Under the pieces are notes generated by a model. That model did not search any database, had not been told where the DNA came from, and saw only the letters and a program-made list of their open reading frames with translations. Made by a program: the position numbers and the translations under genes. This document shows positions 25,107 to 32,441 of a DNA stretch of 32,441 bases, in pieces (the stretch's first letter is position 1; every line of letters starts with the position of its first letter). This DNA comes from Syntrophobacteraceae bacterium (GTDB lineage Bacteria; Desulfobacterota; Syntrophobacteria; Syntrophobacterales; Syntrophobacteraceae). The stretch is from assembly GCA_003566995.1 (NCBI GenBank), contig PXBG01000125.1:1-32441 (forward strand). Direction: 5' to 3'.

Positions 25107-26239
25107 GAGCGCATTCCGTTTCCAACAGCCACCACGGTGGTTTTGTTATGAAACAAGGGGACACTGCCCTGACCACTGATTTCACCAAAAGTCAGGGCGC
25201 CCAGCATGGGAACATCCGGTCCGATGGTTTCCCGCAGGATCCCGATTTCATCCTGGAATCGATCGCCCATGAGCATCATTCGGGAGATGCAGTCGAAAAT
25301 CAGCATGAAGGCCGGGGCCGGGCATTGTGACAGGGCCCGGCCTGCAGCGTCTTCAGCTGCCTTGATGAGTCCCTGGCAAGTGCAGTCCATGATGGACCCC
25401 ACCGCCTGCGAGGGAACCTCCGTGACAAAGTTGATGCTGTCATCGGCGTTGACGTTCAGAGGATCACGGATGACGTACTGCCCATGGATGTTGGGAAAAC
25501 CAAGGGGGTGCATCATGGCTTCCGTGCTGAACTGTTCTCTGCCGGCGAGTCCCAGGCGGCCACTGTATGCGGTGAATGCGGAAAATCCGTCGATTTCATA
25601 AACGGTCTTGCCGCTGGCTTTGGTGATGACCAGAGGGTTGCCTGTGGGAAACCAGCCATGTCCTGTGCCGATGCCCATATGGAGCCCCCCCACCAGAGCA
25701 ACGGCCATGGCGTCCTGGGAGATCTCCCGTTCCGTGAACTGGTAGGTCCTGAAAAACTTCAGATTGTCTCCCGCACCTCCTCCCATATATTGGAAGCCGG
25801 GTCCCATTCGGTTGTAAAGGCCCCGCAGCATTTCTGACAAATCCCCATGAAACCCATCGGGCATGACGATGACCGTTCCACCCTCGATGCCCTTTTCCAG
25901 AAGTTTGTGACCCGCTCTTTCCCCCACTTTGAAAGCATCCTGAGCGAGCCCCTTCTCAAGAGTGGTGGTTGCCCGAAAATCCCCGCTCAAAGAAAGCACG
26001 CCCACCCCCTGGGTGTGCACCCCTTCGGCGGTGATCACTCCCCCGCAGCAGAATCCTGCAAGGAGTGTATGGGGGACGACGGACTTGACTCCCGAGAGAA
26101 CCTGCTCCTGATCGTATGAATCGGTGGTGAACACCAACGTCAGGACGGGCGCTCCGGAAAGGGACACTGCATCCCGGCAGGCCCATCGGCCGGCGGAAAA
26201 TGAGTCCTGATGATTGCTGAAAGACACGCCTGCGGTCAT
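25103..26239 (-). CDS. FIST-domain sensory protein
   Basis: The protein has 378 residues. The FIST_N part shows VLTLVFTTDSYDQEQVLSGV, GFCCGGVITAEGVHTQGVGV and the GGGAGDNLKFFRTYQF segment. The FIST_C part shows FMLIFDCISRMMLMG and PMLGALTFGEISGQG. FIST modules sense small ligands, thought to include amino acids, and work with kinases or chemotaxis and diguanylate proteins. The ATG at about 26239 is preceded by CGGAG; a longer GTG frame from 26353 lacks family similarity. It overlaps the hybrid kinase gene by four bases, indicating a sensory operon. Confidence 0.9.
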   Translation of the reverse strand: MTAGVSFSNHQDSFSAGRWACRDAVSLSGAPVLTLVFTTDSYDQEQVLSGVKSVVPHTLLAGFCCGGVITAEGVHTQGVGVLSLSGDFRATTTLEKGLAQDAFKVGERAGHKLLEKGIEGGTVIVMPDGFHGDLSEMLRGLYNRMGPGFQYMGGGAGDNLKFFRTYQFTEREISQDAMAVALVGGLHMGIGTGHGWFPTGNPLVITKASGKTVYEIDGFSAFTAYSGRLGLAGREQFSTEAMMHPLGFPNIHGQYVIRDPLNVNADDSINFVTEVPSQAVGSIMDCTCQGLIKAAEDAAGRALSQCPAPAFMLIFDCISRMMLMGDRFQDEIGILRETIGPDVPMLGALTFGEISGQGSVPLFHNKTTVVAVGNGMRS

Positions 26240-26514
26240 GCGTTCTGCTCCGAAGATCTGAGCAGGAAAGAGCGTCGAAGGGGATGATCCATGCAAAACC
26301 TGAAAGACCCGTTCCTGCCCGTGCTGGCAAGGTCCTGAAGTTGCAGCCTGCACCGACTATAAGGATTTTTTTAACCTTTCTACACATGAGTGTTTAAAAT
26401 CAAGAAAAAAGATGAAGATTCCCGTCCGCTGTTCTCTTTTCCGAACCATGTTGGCCGTTTATCTTTGAGGGAATTCATGCAGAAAAAGCCGCTGCAGCGC
26501 ACAGGAGACATTCC

Positions 26515-27648
26515 ATGGGAAAAAGTCTTGTGCTGGTGGGTGGCGGGCACGCGCATCTCACCACCATCAGCAGAATGAAGGAACTGACCGACAGGAAGCA
26601 CCGTGTGACCCTGGTGAGTCCTTTGCCCGAACACCCTTACTCAGGCATGGGCCCGGGGGTGCTCGGAGGCTTCTATGCCTTTGAGGAGATACTTTTTCCC
26701 ATCAGGGGCATGGTTGAAAAGGCAGGAGGCGTTTTTCTGCAAGACCGTGTGACGGAAATCGACCCTCGCAGGGGCCGTCTCGGACTCGCTTCCGGCGGTG
26801 AAATTCCTTACGATGTCGTCTCCTTCAATGTGGGGAGCGGCGTCCATGACCCTTTCGTGAAAGAACCCTCTTTCCGTGTCTTTCCTGTGAAGCCCGTGGA
26901 AAATCTTCACAAGGCCCGGAACCGGATCCTGAAGCTGGCCAATGAAAAGGGAGAAGTTGAAATCCTCGTGGTGGGCGGGGGAGCGGCCGGGCTTGAAGTG
27001 GCGGGCAATGCCCGGAGGCTGCTGGGGGGAGAAAATGGCACCGGAAGGATCACTCTGGTGGCGGGGCGGCGCTTGCTGAACGATCAGGGAACCAGGGTGC
27101 GGCAAGAGGCCCTTCGTTCTCTGGACGACCGGGGCGTGCGCGTGATGGAAGGACAAAGGATCACGGGAATCCGTGAAGCGCGGGGAGAGTTGGAGGATGG
27201 ATCTTTCCTGCCCTTTGACCTTTGCTTTCTCGCCACGGGAGTGGGACCTCCCCCCCTGTTCAGGAAGAGCGGGCTGCCCGTGGGCGAGGAGGGAGGACTG
27301 CTCGTGAACGAGTGCCTCCAGTGCGTGAACCATCCCCGGATTTTCGGGGGTGGCGACTGTGTTTCCTTTGCACCGCGTCCCCTGCATAAGGTGGGTGTCC
27401 ACGCCGTGCGCCAGGGTCCCGTTCTTCATCACAACCTCATGGCGGCTCTGGAGGGTGGTTCTCTGCGCCCTTTTCGTCCTCAGAACAGTTACATGCTCAT
27501 TTTCAACCTGGGCGACGGCCAAGGGCTGTTGACCAGGAAGGGAATGGTCTGGCGAGGCCGTGTGGCATTTTTTCTGAAAGATTTCATAGACCGGCGGTTC
27601 ATGAGAAAATTTTCGGCACCCTTCCGTGGAATGACCAGAAGTTCATGA
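26515..27648 (+). CDS. FAD-dependent pyridine nucleotide-disulfide family oxidoreductase
   Basis: The 377-residue protein has FAD motif LVLVGGGHAHL, where GHAHL is typical of the NDH-2-like and SelD-associated oxidoreductase group. A second nucleotide motif is ILVVGGGAAGLEVAGNARR, and IFGGGDCVSF forms the final FAD site. No redox cysteine pair is visible near the first FAD motif, so a quinone or another acceptor is more likely than a disulfide. No selD partner is adjacent. The ATG follows AGGAG by seven bases. The electron acceptor cannot be deduced. Confidence 0.85.
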   Translation: MGKSLVLVGGGHAHLTTISRMKELTDRKHRVTLVSPLPEHPYSGMGPGVLGGFYAFEEILFPIRGMVEKAGGVFLQDRVTEIDPRRGRLGLASGGEIPYDVVSFNVGSGVHDPFVKEPSFRVFPVKPVENLHKARNRILKLANEKGEVEILVVGGGAAGLEVAGNARRLLGGENGTGRITLVAGRRLLNDQGTRVRQEALRSLDDRGVRVMEGQRITGIREARGELEDGSFLPFDLCFLATGVGPPPLFRKSGLPVGEEGGLLVNECLQCVNHPRIFGGGDCVSFAPRPLHKVGVHAVRQGPVLHHNLMAALEGGSLRPFRPQNSYMLIFNLGDGQGLLTRKGMVWRGRVAFFLKDFIDRRFMRKFSAPFRGMTRSS

Positions 27649-27677
27649 GTCCTGGGCAGGCCTCTTTTTGTGGAATG

Positions 27678-27706
27678 CTGACTTCGCTCCCTTCCTGTTG
27701 TATAAT
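27678..27706 (+). promoter_or_regulatory. Likely sigma-70 promoter of the decayed dnaJ-like gene
   Basis: CTGACT and TATAAT are separated by 17 bases, about 60 bases before the ATG at 27768. The -10 box is perfect and the -35 box matches TTGACA at four of six positions. Confidence 0.5.
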
Positions 27707-27767
27707 TGGAGACAAACGTAGGGGAAAGAACAGGCCAACGGCAGGGAGGCCTCTTCACGAGGTGACC

Positions 27768-28003
27768 ATGGAAAAGAAAAATTATTACGCCATACTGGGA
27801 ATATCGCCTGCTGAATCGGGGGAAGGGGTGGTGGCCTCCGTGCCCTGTGTCCTCACTGTGGGGGAAGAGGGGCTGTCCGGCAGGAAACCCAGGTTCGTGT
27901 CCGTGTGCCTGAAAACATTGAAGATGGCGCGCGTGTGCAAGTGCGTTTCAAGTCCCGGGGCGGCCAGGAAGAAGGGGTCTTGCTTCGTTTTTTGATCCAA
28001 TGA
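27768..28003 (+). pseudogene. Decayed dnaJ-like gene with internal deletion and frame change
   Basis: The ATG at 27768 opens MEKKNYYAILGISPAESGE, the first strand and helix start of a J-domain. About ten codons later sense continues in the -1 frame, which opens after a TGA at 27812. It reads ALCPHCGGRGAV (half of a DnaJ zinc finger), then VRVRVPENIEDGARVQVRF and a SRGGQEEGVLLRF end with TGA at 28001. Most of the J-domain, the G/F region and the first zinc-finger half are missing. A chaperone-cofactor gene appears to have lost its middle. The promoter still looks intact. Confidence 0.85.
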
Positions 28004-28172
28004 TTTCAAGCTTTTGGACTGACATGGCCATCTTGGCCGTTGGGAATTTGAAGGGCACTTCTCCTTCCTTCTGCGCCTTTCCGTTTTCAAAGGGAGAAAG
28101 GTTGTGCTAGAGGAGGGAAAAAAATGAGGAAGGAGTTCATCATGTTCAACCCAGTCGAGGCACAGAGTTTTT

Positions 28173-29387
28173 ATGGAGCGTGAAAATCGGGACATGGAAG
28201 AATTTGCCGAAGATGTGAGCTTTGAGGAATTGCTCGAAGCGAGTTTTGTGGCACCCAGAAAACTGGTTCCTGGAGAAAAGTTTGCGGCGAGAGTGATCAA
28301 GGTCACTCCCGAGTTCGTGTTCTTTGAGTCAGGGGGCAAGAGTGAGGGCTACCTGGATGCCAGGGAGTTGCTGGACGAGAACGGTGAAATGACCGTTCAG
28401 GAGGGCGACACCATTCATGTATACTTCTTGCCGGGGGAAGGCGGCGAGAAACGTTTCACCACCAGGATCGGAGGTGGGAGCGGGGAGGCAGCGAAAGCCC
28501 GGCTGGAAGAGGCATGGAGAAGCGGCATTCCCGTGGAAGGAACCGTGGAAAAGGAGATCAAGGGTGGGTTTGAAGTGAAAATCGCCGGGAATGTGCGGGC
28601 CTTTTGCCCCTATTCCCAAATGGGCCTTAGCCGGGTGGAAAACCCTCAGGAACTTATCGGAGGCCAGCTCTCTTTCAGGATCACCGAATACGGGGAAAAG
28701 GGGCGCAATGTCATCGTGTCCCACCGGGCGATTCTCGAGGAAAAGCTGCGGGAGCAAAAGGAAGCGCTCAAAAAATCCCTCACGGAAGGCATGCTGGTTC
28801 GGGGCAAGGTGACCTCCATTCGAAACTTCGGAGCCTTTGTGGACATTGGGGGCATCGAAGGTCTTCTGCCCATTTCCGAGATCAGCTGGGGGCGCATCGA
28901 AGAGGTGGAAGATCACCTGAAAGCGGGGCAGGAAGTGGAGGTCATGATCAGCAGCCTCGACTGGGAAAAGGAGAGGTATTCCTTCAGTCTCAAGAACACG
29001 CTGCCCGATCCCTGGGACGCCATTCACCAGAACTTTCCTCAGGGCACGAGGCACACGGGAAAAGTGGCGCGGTTGACCAACTTTGGAGCCTTCGTCACCC
29101 TGGCTGACGGAGTGGACGGGCTTCTGCACATTTCCCGAATAGGCCGGGGCAAGCGGGTGAACCATCCGCGGGAGGTCCTTTCCGTGGGCCAGGAGGTCAC
29201 GGTGAAAGTGGATTCCCTGGACCAGGACAGCAAGCGGCTGTCCCTCTCCTTCGCAGATTCGGAGAGTCAGGACGACCTGGAAGAAGCTCCCGGGGATCTG
29301 TCCCTGTACCAGAATCGCGGCAACGCTTCCATGGGTACTCTGGGCGACCTGCTTCAGTCCAAAGCGAGCGGGAAGAAAAAGAAATGA
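28173..29387 (+). CDS. Protein with about four S1 RNA-binding domains (RpsA-like)
   Basis: A 404-residue cytoplasmic protein with repeated S1 motifs. The first is near residues 35-100 (GEKFAARVIKVTPEFVFFE). The second spans about 118-190 (IPVEGTVEKEIKGGFEV). The third is the most typical (VRGKVTSIRNFGAFVDIGG, then GLLPISEISWGRIE), and the fourth is HTGKVARLTNFGAFVTLADG. An acidic N-terminus and a KKKK tail flank them. It is shorter than ribosomal protein S1 of enterobacteria and is probably a paralogue binding mRNA or the ribosome. The start ATG at 28173 has a weak GAGG; ATG at 28194 is an alternative. Confidence 0.85.
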   Translation: MERENRDMEEFAEDVSFEELLEASFVAPRKLVPGEKFAARVIKVTPEFVFFESGGKSEGYLDARELLDENGEMTVQEGDTIHVYFLPGEGGEKRFTTRIGGGSGEAAKARLEEAWRSGIPVEGTVEKEIKGGFEVKIAGNVRAFCPYSQMGLSRVENPQELIGGQLSFRITEYGEKGRNVIVSHRAILEEKLREQKEALKKSLTEGMLVRGKVTSIRNFGAFVDIGGIEGLLPISEISWGRIEEVEDHLKAGQEVEVMISSLDWEKERYSFSLKNTLPDPWDAIHQNFPQGTRHTGKVARLTNFGAFVTLADGVDGLLHISRIGRGKRVNHPREVLSVGQEVTVKVDSLDQDSKRLSLSFADSESQDDLEEAPGDLSLYQNRGNASMGTLGDLLQSKASGKKKK

Positions 29388-29472
29388 CCGGCGGAAACCC
29401 CGCCTGGCGGAAAAATAGAATCGTTCTGAAAATGGGGTGCGGGTTTGTTCCCGTCCACGTGGGAGCACCAAT

Positions 29473-30660
29473 GTGTATCTGAAATCTTTTGCTCACCGGG
29501 AAAAACTTTTCAGCATTGCGGAGCGGTGGTTTTGCGGGCGTCTTCACTCATCGGACGCTCTGGCTCTCACCGAGATCTTCATCGTGGACGGCTTCATTCT
29601 CGGGGAAACGCTTCGCACTCTCTCCCGAGACCTGCTGGAAGTCCTGCACAAGGGAGCCATAAAGGACCGGCGACTTTCCATCAAGGGTGATCTGCGGGAT
29701 GTTCTTTGTCACACCGCCCCTTCGGCCACCCCCCGTGTACGGGAGTTGATTCATCTCTACCGAAGAAACCCCGACTTTTTTTTCCGGGAGACGCCCATAA
29801 ACGGCGTCATGTACCTGGATGAAAATGAAATCCTGGCGGGTGTCTATCGTATCAAGCGCCCCCGGCGCATTGCGGAGAAGGCCAACCGAAAGATCGCCGA
29901 CTGGGTTTTTCGCCTGGTGCAGGATAGAGCCAAACACATGGCGGAAGTGCGGGCCAGGCGGTCGGGTTTGCTCCTGGAGAATTTGCTGACTCCTGACGAG
30001 GAGATGGTCCGGGAGTTCATGGATGCGGAAGAGCAGACGGCCCGGGACTTCAGCGAGATGAGGGTTCGGTTTGACCCGGATTCCATGACTATCAACGACG
30101 TGGGTGGAATCAAGTTGGTGGTTGAGGAGGAGGAGCTCCCCTCATTTTTGCAACACCTTGAAGAGGAGAGCCATTACAGGGTGGTGGAGCGGGAATCCTT
30201 CTGGGGGACTTACCGCGCCACCAACATCATTCTCGATGTGGACTGGGATGGAGAAAGCATTTGCCGGCGGTACAGGGAAACGAAAGCCTGGGAGAAGTAC
30301 CGCCACAGAGGCATTTCCGACGATCACCTGCAAAAGGGTCTGGAGGAGTATCTCAAAGACGCCAGGCCCAATATTTTTGTGGAAGTGATTCTCTCCAATT
30401 ATGGGGACCTGGTGGAATCGGAGCTGGGCAACTGCATTCACGAGCGCCGAATCGTCAATCAGAGGGAAAAGCGGGTCTATGTGGGCAACATTCCCAGAAA
30501 CATCGAGTTTCTTCTGGAATACCTCTTTGCGGTGGGATTCAGCCCTCAGGTGACATTGGACCGCATTCCCATCAGCCTGTGGGGAAGGTATCTTCCCGAC
30601 ACCCTCGTGTCCCTCATTCGAAAACTCTACAACATCCCCGAATTTGACATGTTCTACTGA
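29473..30660 (+). CDS. Uncharacterised protein with weak RelA/SpoT-synthetase-like C-terminal motifs
   Basis: A 395-residue soluble protein that I do not recognise as a named family. The N-terminal 190 residues are helical and charged. From about 205 the pattern INDVGGIKLVV, WGTYRATNIILDV and FVEVILSNYG recalls the RelA/SpoT nucleotidyltransferase fold (DxxGIR, GYRSxH and EIQIRT), with Asp209 and Glu304 at the metal and catalytic positions. This is a pattern-based guess. The usual His, Gln and Arg of those motifs are absent, so activity could be lost or altered. The GTG at 29473 has GGGAG seven bases upstream; GTG at 29437 would add 12 residues. Confidence 0.6.
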   Translation: MYLKSFAHREKLFSIAERWFCGRLHSSDALALTEIFIVDGFILGETLRTLSRDLLEVLHKGAIKDRRLSIKGDLRDVLCHTAPSATPRVRELIHLYRRNPDFFFRETPINGVMYLDENEILAGVYRIKRPRRIAEKANRKIADWVFRLVQDRAKHMAEVRARRSGLLLENLLTPDEEMVREFMDAEEQTARDFSEMRVRFDPDSMTINDVGGIKLVVEEEELPSFLQHLEEESHYRVVERESFWGTYRATNIILDVDWDGESICRRYRETKAWEKYRHRGISDDHLQKGLEEYLKDARPNIFVEVILSNYGDLVESELGNCIHERRIVNQREKRVYVGNIPRNIEFLLEYLFAVGFSPQVTLDRIPISLWGRYLPDTLVSLIRKLYNIPEFDMFY

Positions 30661-30693
30661 CCCGGGGCCTCCCGTTGCCGGAGCCTCGGGTCA
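30658..30693. terminator. Hairpin between convergent genes
   Basis: TGACCCGGGGC pairs with GCCTCGGGTCA (one G-U pair) around a short loop, beginning at the stop codon of the upstream gene. It lies between the ends of two convergent genes. It lacks a T-run on either strand. Confidence 0.45.
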
Positions 30694-30747
30694 TGATCTG
30701 GCAAAAGTGCGCTGCCCCATCCTCTTTGAAGTCACGGATCCCTGTGA

Positions 30748-31272
30748 TCAGACCTTTTGCATGGCCTGCACCACAGCACGCATGAAGGCGGGCAGATCAT
30801 CGGGCGTGCGGCTCGTGATGAGCCTGCCGTCTTCCGCCACTTCCTCGTCGACCCATTTGGCTCCGGCGTGAATCAGGTCGTCCTTGATGGCGAAAAAGGA
30901 TGTGACTGTGCGGCCTTGCAGGATTTTGGCCGAAGCGAGCATCCACCCCGCATGGCAGATGGCCGCCACCACTTTCCCCTGCGTATCCATATCCCGGACC
31001 AGTTTCACCATGGATTCGTGACGCCGCATGTGATCGGGGGCGTATCCCCCGGGAATGACTATTCCGGAAAAATCCTCGGCGCGAAGATCGTCGGCGGTGG
31101 CTGTGCTTTTGGCCACCGTTCCCGATTTTCCAGGATAGACCTGCCCCCCCTTGGGACCGACCACCTGAACCTCGGCTCCGGCCTCCAGAAGCCGGTAATA
31201 GGGATAGATGAACTCGTAGTCGTTGTACATTTCTTCCACAAGTATGATGGCTTTTTTACCGGAAAGTTCCAT
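30748..31272 (-). CDS. PfpI/DJ-1 family protein (putative protease or glyoxalase/deglycase)
   Basis: The 174-residue protein has IILVEEMYNDYEF near the start with the family Glu, a GIVIPGGYAPDHMR segment, and the nucleophile elbow AAICHAGWMLASA with the reactive Cys. It ends with LITSRTPDDLPAFMRAV, typical of the YhbO/PfpI subgroup. Members are described as stress-protective proteases or deglycases; the substrate is not decided by sequence. The ATG at 31272 has GGAGG eight bases upstream. It is divergently arranged from nothing nearby, and its 3' end faces the hypothetical gene at 29473. Confidence 0.9.
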   Translation of the reverse strand: MELSGKKAIILVEEMYNDYEFIYPYYRLLEAGAEVQVVGPKGGQVYPGKSGTVAKSTATADDLRAEDFSGIVIPGGYAPDHMRRHESMVKLVRDMDTQGKVVAAICHAGWMLASAKILQGRTVTSFFAIKDDLIHAGAKWVDEEVAEDGRLITSRTPDDLPAFMRAVVQAMQKV

Positions 31273-31477
31273 GTTCCTGCCTCCTTGTGACCCGACCGAT
31301 GCGGGAGTGCGAAGGGAAAAAAACCGGGATGCGCTCTGGCCCGGAGGCTGGGGCAGCTCTTCCGGGCTCATGTCCTCGTACATGAAAAAAGAATAGCAGA
31401 TATTCACCGCTTTCGCAAAAAGATGCGGCACTGATCGGCAGTTCTCAAAAACCGGGGGAACTTGGTCGGGGGATGTT

Positions 31478-32441
31478 TCACAGGTCTTCATGCAGGGAGA
31501 AGAAAAAGGTCGTTCCACCTCCCTCATGTCCCTGCACCCAGGCCTCTCCCTGGTGCTGGCGGGCGATTTCTTTGACAATCGCCAGCCCCAATCCCGACCC
31601 GGAGATGTTTTTTGAAACGGTGCCCCGCTGGAAAATGCCAAAGATCTTTTCCACCTTGTGGGCAGGAATTCCTTCTCCGTTGTCCTGCACGGAAAAAACG
31701 TGGCGGGGTCCCTCTTTTTCGTAACCGATGGTGACCCGGCTCAATTGTTCACCTCCGTACTTGAGCGCGTTTTCCACCAGGTTCCTGAAAACACGAAGGA
31801 GGGCCAGCTTGTCCCCTTTGATCATGGGGAGTTGCCGGGGGGCGCTCCACCCTATTTCTCTTTTTTGGAGCGATTCCTGAAATTCTTCCGCAACAATGCC
31901 CAGCAACTCGCCTCCATCGATCCATTCCTTTTGCATGGGGACTTCACGGGCCGTGAGGTAGGCGTTGATCTGCTCCACCAGGGTCACCACATTCTGGGAA
32001 GCATTGAAGATCTGGTCGCAGTATTGCCGGCCCTTCCCGTCCAGTTTGTCACTGTATTGGCGCTTGAGAAGGTTGGCCAGCCCCGAGATGCCCACAGAAG
32101 GGCTTTTGAGATCGTGCACCACCGAGTGGGCAAAGACCTTGAACTGCTCCACACTGGCTCGTTCAGCCTCCTTGGCTTTCTCTTTTTCCGCCATTTCCCG
32201 ACGCAGTTCTTCGTTGGTCCTGGCCAGTTCCCGGGTGCGGTCGGCCACCCGGAACTCCAGTTCGTCGAGGGTTTTTTTCAAGGCTTCTTCAGCTCTTCTG
32301 CGGTCCGTGATGTCCACCGTCACGCCCACAATGCCCGCCACCCTTCCCTCCGCCGTGGTGAATGTTCCCTTGTTGAGGCAGATGATGTGCTCTGTCCCGT
32401 CGGCATAGAGTATGGTGTCCTCATGGCTGTGCTCCTCCGTG
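31478..32441 (-). CDS. PAS-containing sensor histidine kinase, 5' end outside the window
   Basis: The frame is open to the right edge, so the N-terminus is missing. About 320 residues are visible. The end of a PAS domain (ILYADGTEHIICLNKGTF, then GIVGVTVDITDRRRAEEA) is followed by a coiled coil of about 50 residues (RTRELARTNEELRREMAEKE). A HisKA domain has the phosphoacceptor in HSVVHDLKSP, and HATPase_c shows NLVENALKYGG, QDNGEGIP and GSGLGLAIVKEIA. No receiver domain follows and no response regulator is visible downstream, so its partner lies elsewhere. Confidence 0.92.
   Translation of the reverse strand, partial: TEEHSHEDTILYADGTEHIICLNKGTFTTAEGRVAGIVGVTVDITDRRRAEEALKKTLDELEFRVADRTRELARTNEELRREMAEKEKAKEAERASVEQFKVFAHSVVHDLKSPSVGISGLANLLKRQYSDKLDGKGRQYCDQIFNASQNVVTLVEQINAYLTAREVPMQKEWIDGGELLGIVAEEFQESLQKREIGWSAPRQLPMIKGDKLALLRVFRNLVENALKYGGEQLSRVTIGYEKEGPRHVFSVQDNGEGIPAHKVEKIFGIFQRGTVSKNISGSGLGLAIVKEIARQHQGEAWVQGHEGGGTTFFFSLHEDL

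Noticed and set aside
27645-27995. 116-codon frame as an intact gene
   Set aside because: It overlaps the oxidoreductase end and runs through the dnaJ remnant; the similarity shifts frame, so it is not an intact gene.

Overview
The window looks like chromosomal DNA of an anaerobic, sulfate-reducer-like delta-proteobacterium (Desulfobacterota). Three points support this. An orange-protein (Orp)-type gene set is present: NifX-like domains, ferredoxin-bearing MinD ATPases, an Mrp-Orp fusion and a sigma-54 activator. A gene resembling the DVU0772 family of sulfate reducers is present. Sensory genes are abundant and the coding DNA is fairly GC-rich. The species cannot be named from the sequence.

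Region 1 (1-8000) is the most interesting part. After about 1 kb of largely non-coding or decayed DNA comes a plus-strand operon: a NifX-like/zinc-ribbon protein and two MinD-type ATPases with inserted 2x[4Fe-4S] ferredoxin domains. A REP-like palindrome array follows, then a PAS/sigma-54 activator and a 3' remnant of a histidine kinase. Next is a second plus-strand operon with an Mrp-NifX fusion and a stand-alone NifX/Orp protein. Each operon is preceded by a sigma-54-like -24/-12 element and, 125-153 bp upstream of it, a shared AAAATGCACC-type motif. The motif upstream of the Mrp operon is a perfect 11-bp inverted repeat. This parallels the sigma-54-controlled Orp system of Desulfovibrio vulgaris (DVU2103-DVU2109), except that here both operons point the same way.

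Region 2 (8260-18133): a CoA-disulfide-reductase-like flavoprotein with a C-terminal rhodanese domain, a good intrinsic terminator, and then a long plus-strand operon with pyruvate dehydrogenase-type E1 alpha, E1 beta, E2 and E3, followed by lipB, an RlmN/Cfr-family radical SAM gene and lipA. It encodes a 2-oxoacid dehydrogenase complex together with the enzymes that lipoylate it.

Region 3 (18111-26239) is mostly minus strand: a DEAD-box RNA helicase, release factor 3, a possible SLOG/Rossmann-type protein, a plus-strand DVU0772-family gene, and a translationally coupled pair of a hybrid histidine kinase and a FIST sensory protein.

Region 4 (26515-32441): an FAD-dependent oxidoreductase, a decayed dnaJ-like gene, a four-S1-domain RNA-binding protein, an uncharacterised protein with faint RelA/SpoT-like synthetase motifs, a PfpI/DJ-1 protein, and a PAS histidine kinase cut by the right edge.
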